Source of the DNA: Deltaproteobacteria bacterium
Lineage (GTDB): Bacteria > Desulfobacterota > Dissulfuribacteria > Dissulfuribacterales > JALVPX01
Assembly (NCBI GenBank): GCA_027031565.1
Contig: JALVPX010000121.1
Span: 1-5,065 of the forward strand
Length of the DNA: 5,065 nucleotides
Reading direction: 5' to 3'
The position numbers and the translations under genes are program-made. The notes beneath the pieces were generated by a model that was not told the DNA's origin, did no database searches, and saw only the letters and a program-made list of their open reading frames with translations. Shown here piece by piece: positions 1 to 5,065 of the stretch. Each line of letters begins with the position of its first letter. Position 1 is the stretch's first letter.

Positions 1-81
1 GAGACATGGAGTATTTCAAGCTTAGATTATATCACCTACATCAGCAGAGGTACTCATTATCCGGATGAACCAAAAAAATAA
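1..81 (+). CDS. Possible 3' end of an unidentified gene (partial)
   Basis: The first plus-strand frame is open from the window edge for 26 codons and stops at a TAA at 79-81, ending in residues THYPDEPKK. This would be the C-terminus of a gene that begins outside the window, convergent with the response regulator. The visible piece is aromatic and polar (Y, W, H) and shows no motif I recognise. Another plus-strand frame is also open from the edge to a TGA at 66-68, so even the choice of frame is uncertain. Treat this as a placeholder; the sequence to the left would decide it. Confidence 0.2.
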   Translation, partial: ETWSISSLDYITYISRGTHYPDEPKK

Positions 82-193
82 CCGCAGACATATTGTTGAT
101 ATTTCGAGGATTATTTTTTGAGTACAACGCAGCCATTGGGCAAAAAGACAATTTTTAGAGGTGGCCATATCTCATCTGCAGTTGACAAACTGT

Positions 194-1558
194 CTACCTG
201 CATCTTTCCAATCCATATCTTTTGATCTTTCTCCAAAGAGATACCCTATCAATATTTAGTATATCAGCTGTCCTTGACCTGTTCCAACCAGTGTGATCCA
301 GTACCCATTTTATGTAATTCCTCTCCTGTTCTTCCAAAGAAGGCAGTTCTCCGCGCTTGGGCCTGAATGTTGCTACATGCAGATCAGGAAGGTTGTCTAC
401 ATCAATGGTGTCTCCCTTGGTAAGAACTACAGCCCGTTCGATAATGTTTTCAAGTTCTCTCACATTCCCAGGATAATCATATCTTTTCAACATCTCCATT
501 GCTTCAGGTGTAATGGAACACACATTCTTGCCCGCTTCTTTACTATATTTTTCAATAAAAAAATGCACCAGGAGAGATATATCCTTCTTTCGTTCTGATA
601 AAGGAGGCAGCTTGATATTTACTACGTTAATACGATAGTACAGATCGTGTCTAAATTTTTCTTCCTCAACCAATTTTTCTATATTTCTATTAGTGGCAAA
701 GAGGAAACGGACATCTATCTTGGTTGGCTTGGTTCCACCCACACGCATAATTTCCCTTTCCTGGATAACGCGTAGCAGTTTGACCTGCATCTGAAGTGTG
801 ATTTCTGTTATTTCATCTAAAAAAAGGGTGCCGCCGTTAGCTTCTTCGATCAAGCCCTTTTTGACACTGTCTGCCCCTGTATATGCCCCCTTTTCGTGCC
901 CAAACAATTCGTTACTGAGCAACTCCTCTGCAAAAACCCCACAGTTGACTGCCACTAAAGGACCATCTCTTCTTGCACTCATTTCATGAATGTACCTGGC
1001 TAGAACCTCTTTGCCAGTTCCACTTTCTCCTGTAATCAAGACGCTACATGAACTCGCAGCAACTTGACGAGCTACTTCTAATATTCTTTTCATGGCAGGG
1101 TCTTCAGCAATGATCTTGATATCGGGGTTCTTTTCTCTATGTCGTCTGAAGGCCCTATTGTCTAACGAAATGCGCCTCTTAGATATAGCCTGAGATATGA
1201 TTTTTCGAACCTCATCAATCTTAAATGGCTTGACAATATAAGTATATGCTCCGGATTTCATGCATTCGATGGCCGATTCAACGCTGGCATAACCTGTAAT
1301 CATTATAACTTCTGTCTCTGGATACCTTTCTTTAACACGCTTCAATATGGTCTGCCCGTCAACTTTAGGCATTTTGAGATCCGTAATAACAATATCAAAT
1401 TCCTTTTCATCTATTAACCTTAAGGCCTTTTTACCACTTTGCGTACCAGTAGTAACATATCCAGATTTTTTAAGAATATGCATTAGATTCCTTAGAGTTA
1501 TCTTTTCATCATCTATAACAAGTATACTACCCTTTGATTCTGGCTTATCTACTTGCAT
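194..1558 (-). CDS. Sigma-54-dependent NtrC-type response regulator
   Basis: This is a 454-residue two-component response regulator and bacterial enhancer-binding protein. It is expected to be phosphorylated by a sensor kinase, then to oligomerise and use ATP to open promoters held by sigma-54 RNA polymerase. The receiver spans about residues 11-127: acidic pocket D16-D17, phospho-acceptor D60 (ITDLKMP), T88 and K110. The AAA+ domain spans about 149-380: Walker A GESGTGKE (177-184), sigma-54-contacting loop GAYTGA (224-229, a common variant of GAFTGA), Walker B LFLDE (245-249), arginine-finger region FRHDLYYR (302-309) and YPGNVRELEN (362-371). A Fis-type helix-turn-helix lies at about 413-449. 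All key residues are intact and the length is typical. The frame stays open upstream to 1666, but I chose the ATG at 1558 because GGAGGAG precedes it at good spacing, the receiver begins about 10 residues later, and a promoter lies just upstream. No partner kinase is in the window. The target is unknown, so no gene symbol is given. Confidence 0.96.
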   Translation of the reverse strand: MQVDKPESKGSILVIDDEKITLRNLMHILKKSGYVTTGTQSGKKALRLIDEKEFDIVITDLKMPKVDGQTILKRVKERYPETEVIMITGYASVESAIECMKSGAYTYIVKPFKIDEVRKIISQAISKRRISLDNRAFRRHREKNPDIKIIAEDPAMKRILEVARQVAASSCSVLITGESGTGKEVLARYIHEMSARRDGPLVAVNCGVFAEELLSNELFGHEKGAYTGADSVKKGLIEEANGGTLFLDEITEITLQMQVKLLRVIQEREIMRVGGTKPTKIDVRFLFATNRNIEKLVEEEKFRHDLYYRINVVNIKLPPLSERKKDISLLVHFFIEKYSKEAGKNVCSITPEAMEMLKRYDYPGNVRELENIIERAVVLTKGDTIDVDNLPDLHVATFRPKRGELPSLEEQERNYIKWVLDHTGWNRSRTADILNIDRVSLWRKIKRYGLERCR

Positions 1559-1603
1559 GTACTTGTCTCCTCCAAACAGAATCACAGCAAGGGCCAGGCT
1601 GAT

Positions 1604-1632
1604 ATTATAAGATTGCTCTTTAACCTCGACAA
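1604..1632 (-). promoter_or_regulatory. Predicted sigma-70-type promoter of the response regulator
   Basis: On the minus strand there is a perfect TATAAT (1604-1609) and a TTGTCG (1627-1632, four of six matches to TTGACA) separated by exactly 17 bases. Transcription would start near 1597, giving a leader of about 40 bases before the ATG at 1558. The Shine-Dalgarno GGAGGAG sits within that leader. The placement supports the 1558 start and excludes the longer 1666 start from this transcript. The call rests on consensus match only. Confidence 0.5.
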
Positions 1633-1640
1633 ACAAATAT

Positions 1641-1958
1641 TCATGCCTTTGCCTTGATTCTATCAAGGTTCATTATTCTTGAAATTAAAAATGGATTAAC
1701 GCGTTTGTAAAGGCCCTGTATCCTGACACACAGACGCCTGGCAAGAATTTTTAAATACCATTGCGGTAAACTATAATCAGGTGACTCCTTACACCAACCA
1801 TTTCCCCAGATTATCAGATAACATGTTTGGCCATCTCGAATATCTTTTATTTTAAAACGTTTTTTCTTGTGCTTGAGATAAGTATGATGTAAAAATAATA
1901 GTATAGCAATGGTATTTTTTTTAAAATTTTGATTAATTCTTTTTAGCCTTAAAAACAC
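1641..1958 (-). CDS. Hypothetical small protein, doubtful
   Basis: A minus-strand frame is open from within korA to a TGA at 1641-1643. A GTG at 1956-1958, with AAGG five bases before it, would give 105 residues; there is no suitable internal ATG. The N-terminal half is rich in K, I, L, F and N as AT-rich DNA would dictate. The C-terminal half looks more protein-like, with an aromatic and basic stretch (SLPQWYLKILARRLCVRIQG), but matches no family I recognise. In DNA of this composition, over 100 codons without a stop is unlikely by chance (roughly a few in 10,000 per frame by a simple base-frequency estimate). Against a real gene: no convincing promoter, a non-ATG start, and it would occupy the korA promoter region. 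It could be a small gene, a decayed remnant or chance. Confidence 0.25.
   Translation of the reverse strand: MFLRLKRINQNFKKNTIAILLFLHHTYLKHKKKRFKIKDIRDGQTCYLIIWGNGWCKESPDYSLPQWYLKILARRLCVRIQGLYKRVNPFLISRIMNLDRIKAKA
1652..1668. promoter_or_regulatory. Perfect dyad CCTTGAT-TCT-ATCAAGG, candidate operator
   Basis: Seven-base arms are exact inverted complements around a 3-base centre (17 bp in all). The site ends 20 bases upstream of the predicted -35 box of the regulator promoter, roughly -55 to -71 from the predicted start. That is a plausible place for an activator or autoregulatory site. A symmetric site suits a dimeric Fis-type helix-turn-helix such as that of the adjacent regulator, but which protein binds is inference. 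No run of T follows on either strand, so it is not a terminator. It also overlaps the end of the hypothetical minus-strand frame. Confidence 0.4.
1873..1901 (+). promoter_or_regulatory. Weak candidate promoter for korAB
   Basis: TTGAGA (1873-1878, five of six matches to TTGACA) is followed after 17 bases by TAATAG (1896-1901, only three of six matches to TATAAT). Transcription would start near 1908 with a leader of about 78 bases to the korA ATG. In DNA this AT-rich such matches arise easily; TATGAT at 1883-1888 is an alternative -10 without a good -35. Some promoter must lie in this divergent spacer, but this exact choice is weak. Confidence 0.2.
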
Positions 1959-1975
1959 ATGGGCCTTGTGCCATG
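1958..1975. repeat. CATGG/CCATG inverted repeat upstream of korA
   Basis: Five-base arms CATGG (1958-1962) and CCATG (1971-1975) flank an 8-base loop, ending 10 bases before the korA ATG. In mRNA the 3' arm would abut GAGA (1975-1978), the only weak Shine-Dalgarno-like sequence for korA, so it might modulate translation. The arms are short and chance is quite possible. Confidence 0.25.
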
Positions 1976-1985
1976 AGACAAAGAC

Positions 1986-3647
1986 ATGATTAAGAAAACA
2001 GAATTCAGCATTCTTTTTGGAGGCAAGGCTGGTGATGGTATCCGCCAACTTGGAACATTATGGGCTAAGCTGCTGTCCAGGCAGGGGTACAGGGTATTCC
2101 TTTATGACGATTATCCCTCCCTCATCCGCGGCGGGCACAATTTTACTATTGTAAGGGCCTCTTCAACACCTGTTCTGGCCCATAACGAAGTTGTGGACCT
2201 TGTTGCAGCCTTTAACCAGGAGAGTATTGAAAGGCATGCAAAAAGTCTCAAGCCAGACGGAAAGTTGCTGTATGATGCAGACCTGGCTGAAACAAGCGGT
2301 ATCGGGGTGCCGTGGAGTTCGATTGTAGGCCAGGCCAAGGCTGGCAAGATAATGCGCAATACCGCAGTACTCGCCTCGGCTGCAAAGCTGTTAGCCATGG
2401 ACTGGTCGCACCTCGAGCACACGGTCAGATCCGAGCTTCCAAAATCGGAAAAAAATCTTGAAGTCGCAAGGCTTGCTTGGGAAGCTACACCAGAGCCAGT
2501 TTTTGAACTGGCGGAAACAAACCAGGAACCATGGCCTGTCATGTACGGGAACGAGGCCATAGCATTAGGTGCCGTAGGCGCGGGATTAAAGTCTTACATC
2601 GCATACCCCATGACACCTGCTTCATCCATATTGCACTACCTGGCGGCCTACTCGGATGACTTGGGTATAACAGTCATTCATCCAGAGAATGAAATTGCCG
2701 CTGTCCTTATGGCTATCGGAAGCAGTTATGCAGGCATACCCGCCATGGTTGGCACCTCTGGCGGCGGCCTTGCGTTGATGGTGGAGGCAATCAGCCTTTC
2801 TGCACAGTCAGAGACTCCCCTGCTATTGGTAGAGTGTCAAAGGCCTGGGCCAAGCACCGGCGTTCCAACTTATACCATGCAAGGGGATTTGAATTTTGTA
2901 TTGAATGCTGGCCACGGTGAGTTTTTGAGGGTGGTTCTAGCCCCTGGAGACGCATCTGAGGCCTTTCATCTCTCTGGTCTCGCCTTGTATCTGGCCTGGA
3001 AATATCAAATTCCATCCTTCTTGCTTTCAGACAAACACTTGAGTGAAAGCCTGTTTTGCCAGAGTATTGATCCAGGCAGGCTGCCTAAGATCGAATACAA
3101 GGCGTGGGATGCCGAAGGTAGATACAAACGCTACATGGTGACAGAAGACGGCGTGTCCCCATTGGCCTTTCCGGGTACAGCCGGCATTGCAGTAAAGGCC
3201 ACCTCTTACGAACATGACGAATTTGGCATAACCACCGAGGAACCCGGCATGATAGAGGCAATGCAGGCCAAGCGTTTGGCAAAAAGGCCTTCACTGAACA
3301 AGGAGCTGGACAAGCCTGAACTTGTCACCGTAGGAGGTAATGAAGATAGCGAAACCGCCCTCATCACCTGGGGGTCAAACAAGGGGGCTGTGCTGGAAGC
3401 AGCAGAAGAATTGTCACTGCGCTATGTTCAGCCGCTTTGTCTCGAGCCCTTTTTGGAAAGCAGGCTCAAATCTTTGCTATCCGGGGTTTCGAGGGTGATA
3501 ACAGTTGAATGCAATGCTACTGCACCTTTCACAAACATGCTCAAGGCACATGGCATAAACATTGATCATACAATAGTGAGGTATGACGGCCGTCCTTTTA
3601 GTGTAGACGGGCTGCTCGCTCAATTGAAACAAGAGGTCCCTTTATGA
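1986..3647 (+). CDS. korA: 2-oxoacid:ferredoxin oxidoreductase, fused gamma-alpha subunit (KorA-like)
   Basis: This 553-residue subunit belongs to a thiamine-diphosphate enzyme that reversibly converts a 2-oxoacid plus CoA to acyl-CoA and CO2, reducing ferredoxin in the cytoplasm. The gamma domain comes first (about residues 8-185, FGGKAGDG at 11-18, YPSLIRGGHNF at 43-53). The pyrimidine-binding domain follows (about 187-375), with YPMTP at 207-211 where the family usually has YPITP, the TPP-activating glutamate region ENEIAA (234-239), TSGGG (257-261) and GPSTGVPT (288-295). The YKRY...SPLAFPG stretch leads to a transketolase-C-like domain ending in YDGRPF. The length fits fused gamma-alpha subunits. 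The start at 1986 is fixed by the gamma domain beginning a few residues in, although the ribosome site is weak. Its TGA overlaps the korB ATG. Substrate choice (2-oxoglutarate, or pyruvate and others) cannot be read from sequence; korA is a family-level name. Confidence 0.93.
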   Translation: MIKKTEFSILFGGKAGDGIRQLGTLWAKLLSRQGYRVFLYDDYPSLIRGGHNFTIVRASSTPVLAHNEVVDLVAAFNQESIERHAKSLKPDGKLLYDADLAETSGIGVPWSSIVGQAKAGKIMRNTAVLASAAKLLAMDWSHLEHTVRSELPKSEKNLEVARLAWEATPEPVFELAETNQEPWPVMYGNEAIALGAVGAGLKSYIAYPMTPASSILHYLAAYSDDLGITVIHPENEIAAVLMAIGSSYAGIPAMVGTSGGGLALMVEAISLSAQSETPLLLVECQRPGPSTGVPTYTMQGDLNFVLNAGHGEFLRVVLAPGDASEAFHLSGLALYLAWKYQIPSFLLSDKHLSESLFCQSIDPGRLPKIEYKAWDAEGRYKRYMVTEDGVSPLAFPGTAGIAVKATSYEHDEFGITTEEPGMIEAMQAKRLAKRPSLNKELDKPELVTVGGNEDSETALITWGSNKGAVLEAAEELSLRYVQPLCLEPFLESRLKSLLSGVSRVITVECNATAPFTNMLKAHGINIDHTIVRYDGRPFSVDGLLAQLKQEVPL

Positions 3648-4507
3648 AAGAAAATATTAAGTCCCGCCACCAGAAACATGGCCTTGAAACCAGTGCAGTG
3701 AATACGTGGTGCAAGGGCTGCGGCAATTTTGGAATCCTGACGGCTCTAAAATCGGTCCTGGCCAAAAGAGAAGATACCCTTGGCAGCCTAGTTTTGGTTT
3801 CAGGCATTGGCTGTCACGCAAAAATTGTGGATTATGTGGCTGTCAACAGCTTTTATTCAATACATGGACGGGTTCTGCCCGTGGCCTGCGGTATCAAAAC
3901 AGCAAATCCAAGGTTGACCATAATAGGCCATGCCGGTGACGGAGATGCATATGGGGAAGGCATCTCTCACTTAGTCTTTGCAGCCAAGAGAAACAATGAT
4001 CTTGTTTTTATCGTTCACAACAATCGCGTTTATGGCTTGACCACTGGCCAATTCACTCCAACCAGCCCGAAGGGTTTCAAGGGCAGGTCCACCCCGAAAG
4101 GGAGCATCGAAGAGCCCTTTAACCCGTTGCGCCTCATGCTGGCAAGCGGTGCGACCTTCGTTGCCAGAGGTTATGCAGGCAAACACGCGCACCTGGCCAG
4201 CCTGATAGAGCAGGCCATGGTGCATCCCGGTTTTGCATTCATAGACGTCCTGCAGCCCTGTTTCACCTTTTACAACACTTACAAGTTTTACAACGAAAAA
4301 GTTGTTGAGATCCGTGATGAACATCCAGTAGATGACTTCGATGCAGCCTGGAAGCTGGCAGGAAAGTGGGATTACGGCCTTGAAGCGGATCAGATACCTA
4401 TAGGGATATTTTACAGGATCAGAAAAGACACCTATGAAGAGGAGTTGCTTCCCAAAGAGACGCCAAGCCTGGATGTTGCCCTCCATTTAAAAAGACACCA
4501 CTTTTGA
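3644..4507 (+). CDS. korB: 2-oxoacid:ferredoxin oxidoreductase, beta subunit (KorB-like)
   Basis: This 287-residue beta subunit binds the diphosphate part of thiamine diphosphate and a [4Fe-4S] cluster, and forms the active site with the gamma-alpha subunit. The four expected cluster ligands are visible: C23 and C26 (WCKGCGNFG), C57 (GIGCHAK) and C206 (LQPCF). Their spacing matches the archaeal two-subunit enzymes as I recall them. The Mg-TPP motif runs from GDGDAYGEG (98-106) to HNNRVYGLTTGQ (125-136), followed by TPTSPKGFKGRSTPKGS. The start ATG overlaps the korA stop as ATGA and has AAGAGG seven bases upstream, indicating translational coupling and equal expression. No separate ferredoxin-like delta subunit gene adjoins it, as in two-subunit Kor enzymes. 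The lysine in WCKGC replaces the more usual proline. Substrate is unresolved. Confidence 0.94.
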   Translation: MKENIKSRHQKHGLETSAVNTWCKGCGNFGILTALKSVLAKREDTLGSLVLVSGIGCHAKIVDYVAVNSFYSIHGRVLPVACGIKTANPRLTIIGHAGDGDAYGEGISHLVFAAKRNNDLVFIVHNNRVYGLTTGQFTPTSPKGFKGRSTPKGSIEEPFNPLRLMLASGATFVARGYAGKHAHLASLIEQAMVHPGFAFIDVLQPCFTFYNTYKFYNEKVVEIRDEHPVDDFDAAWKLAGKWDYGLEADQIPIGIFYRIRKDTYEEELLPKETPSLDVALHLKRHHF

Positions 4508-4528
4508 GTGTGAACCTTCTAACAGGGT

Positions 4529-4555
4529 CTGGAGTGCTCACCAGTTTCCGTTTTT
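4529..4555 (+). terminator. Weak terminator-like hairpin after korB
   Basis: CTGG (4529-4532) pairs with CCAG (4541-4544) around an 8-base interior in which one more G-C pair can form. It is followed by TTTCCGTTTTT (4545-4555). The stem is short, but its place 21 bases after the korB stop, ahead of a convergent gene, suits termination of the korAB message. No matching A-run exists for the opposite strand, so it would not terminate the phosphoglucomutase gene. Confidence 0.3.
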
Positions 4556-4575
4556 GTAGATGAAAGATCCGAAGC

Positions 4576-5065
4576 TCAGGTGATCACGTCTGGCCTGTTT
4601 CTCTTGGTTCTCCGCGTAATTTCTGCAATTTGATCTGCTGCCTTTATCAGGGGCTCCAGGGCGGTTTGAACCGGAATATCATGTTTGTCTGCATCAGGCT
4701 CATAATACTCCATGTACACCCTTAATGTGGCTCCAACCGTGCCCGTGCCTGACAATCTGAAGACTATCCTGGATCCGTTCTCAAAAAATATCCTTATTCC
4801 TTGGTGTTCGCTCACGTGGCCATCAATTGGATCTTTGTAAGCAAAATCGTCTGCATTGCTGATCACCATTCCAGCCATGCCTGAGCCTTTGAGTGAAGGA
4901 AGCTTGGACCGCAGATCCTCGATGAGTTTATTGGCGATATGAGGATCAAGGGACTCGTAATCATGCCTGGAATAAAAGTGGCGGCCATACCTGTGCCAGT
5001 GGCTTTGCACTATCTCTATCACCGACTTACCAGTTGCGGCAACCAAATTCAGCCAAAAAAGCACC
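4576..5065 (-). CDS. pgm: Alpha-D-phosphoglucomutase, C-terminal part (partial)
   Basis: Phosphoglucomutase interconverts glucose-1-phosphate and glucose-6-phosphate, feeding glycogen and nucleotide-sugar synthesis. About 163 codons of the 3' end are present; the rest, including the phosphoserine active site and metal loop, lies beyond the right edge. Numbering from the first visible codon, the diagnostic parts are WHRYGRHFYSRHDYE (23-37), a linker region as in PGM1 enzymes, then DPIDGHVSEHQGIRI (78-92) and the C-terminal phosphate-binding loop FRLSGTGTVGATLRVY (102-117), with R115 matching the conserved arginine after the loop. This pattern belongs to the eukaryotic PGM1-like clade also found in many proteobacteria (for example Agrobacterium), not the E. 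coli Pgm type. The gene ends at a TGA (4576-4578) and converges on korB with a 68-base gap. The first visible residue is an internal valine, not a start. Confidence 0.93.
   Translation of the reverse strand, partial: VLFWLNLVAATGKSVIEIVQSHWHRYGRHFYSRHDYESLDPHIANKLIEDLRSKLPSLKGSGMAGMVISNADDFAYKDPIDGHVSEHQGIRIFFENGSRIVFRLSGTGTVGATLRVYMEYYEPDADKHDIPVQTALEPLIKAADQIAEITRRTKRNRPDVIT

Larger units (their letters stand above)
1559..1985. other. AT-rich divergent intergenic region between regulator and korA
   Basis: These 427 bases separate the two divergent start codons. G+C is about 34% by hand count over 1641-1985, lower than the flanking genes. Contents: the regulator promoter and leader (1559-1632), the dyad at 1652-1668, a minus-strand open frame (1641-1958), a self-complementary AAAACGTTTT at 1854-1863, A/T runs at about 1915-1930 that could bend DNA or act as an UP element, and a dyad just upstream of korA (1958-1975). 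I searched both strands for the sigma-54 pattern GG-N10-GC with a TGGCAC-like context and found none convincing. No tRNA-like structure or riboswitch signature was apparent. Confidence 0.6.

Noticed and set aside
70..118. CAAAAAAATAACC ... GGATTATTTTTTG imperfect inverted repeat with a T run, as a terminator for the left-edge gene
   Set aside because: The arms are imperfect and almost all A/T, the loop is over 20 bases, and inner pairing is weak. It is too poor to call as a terminator.
179..192. CAGTT-GACA-AACTG hairpin just after the regulator stop
   Set aside because: The stem has only 5 bp and no U-run follows on the minus strand, so it lacks the form of an intrinsic terminator.
1854..1863. 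AAAACGTTTT palindrome in the spacer
   Set aside because: Self-complementary 10-mers are expected in such AT-rich DNA, and there is no second copy or promoter relation to support a site.
1973..1993. Six-codon upstream frame overlapping the korA start
   Set aside because: The ATG at 1973 has no Shine-Dalgarno and the frame is too short to separate from chance.
2111..2560. 149-codon minus-strand open frame within korA
   Set aside because: It lies wholly antisense to a convincing korA coding region with intact family motifs, and its translation (rich in S, A, T) has no recognisable domain. It is a shadow frame.
3971..4486. 171-codon minus-strand open frame within korB
   Set aside because: It is antisense to korB, whose cysteine ligands and TPP motif are intact. 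There is no ribosome site or protein-like motif of its own.
1..5065. CRISPR array, insertion sequence, tRNA or phage elements
   Set aside because: No regularly spaced repeats, transposase or integrase reading frames, terminal inverted repeats or tRNA-like folds were seen on either strand.

Overview
The window looks like chromosomal DNA of an anaerobic Gram-negative bacterium. A sulfate-reducer-like lineage (Desulfobacterota, the former Deltaproteobacteria) is my best guess. That rests on the combination of a sigma-54-dependent response regulator, a ferredoxin-linked 2-oxoacid oxidoreductase of the fused gamma-alpha plus beta type, and a phosphoglucomutase of the PGM1-like clade. No rRNA or other taxonomic marker is present, so the assignment is inference only.

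Layout: (1) Positions 1-193 hold the possible 3' end of an unidentified plus-strand gene and a short AT-rich gap. (2) Positions 194-1558 (minus) encode a complete NtrC-type response regulator: receiver, AAA+ sigma-54 activator and Fis-type helix-turn-helix. (3) Positions 1559-1985 are an AT-rich divergent spacer (about one third G+C over 1641-1985 by hand count). It carries a good sigma-70-type promoter for the regulator, a perfect 7-bp-arm dyad upstream of that promoter, and an unexpectedly long minus-strand open frame that may be a small unknown gene or a gene remnant. (4) Positions 1986-4507 (plus) are a tight two-gene operon, korA-korB-like, with an ATGA stop/start overlap. (5) Positions 4508-4575 are a convergent gap with a weak terminator-like hairpin. 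(6) From 4576 to the right edge (minus) lies the C-terminal part of an alpha-phosphoglucomutase.

How they fit together: the KorAB pair would interconvert a 2-oxoacid plus CoA and the acyl-CoA plus CO2, using thiamine diphosphate and one [4Fe-4S] cluster to exchange electrons with ferredoxin. Phosphoglucomutase links glucose-1-phosphate and glucose-6-phosphate in glycogen and envelope-sugar metabolism. The regulator is divergent from korAB and could control it or itself, but I found no sigma-54 (GG-N10-GC) promoter in the spacer, so any link to korAB is unproven. All main genes belong to well-known families. I see no convincing undescribed system, mobile element, CRISPR array or RNA gene. The spacer between the regulator and korA is the part most worth a second look.
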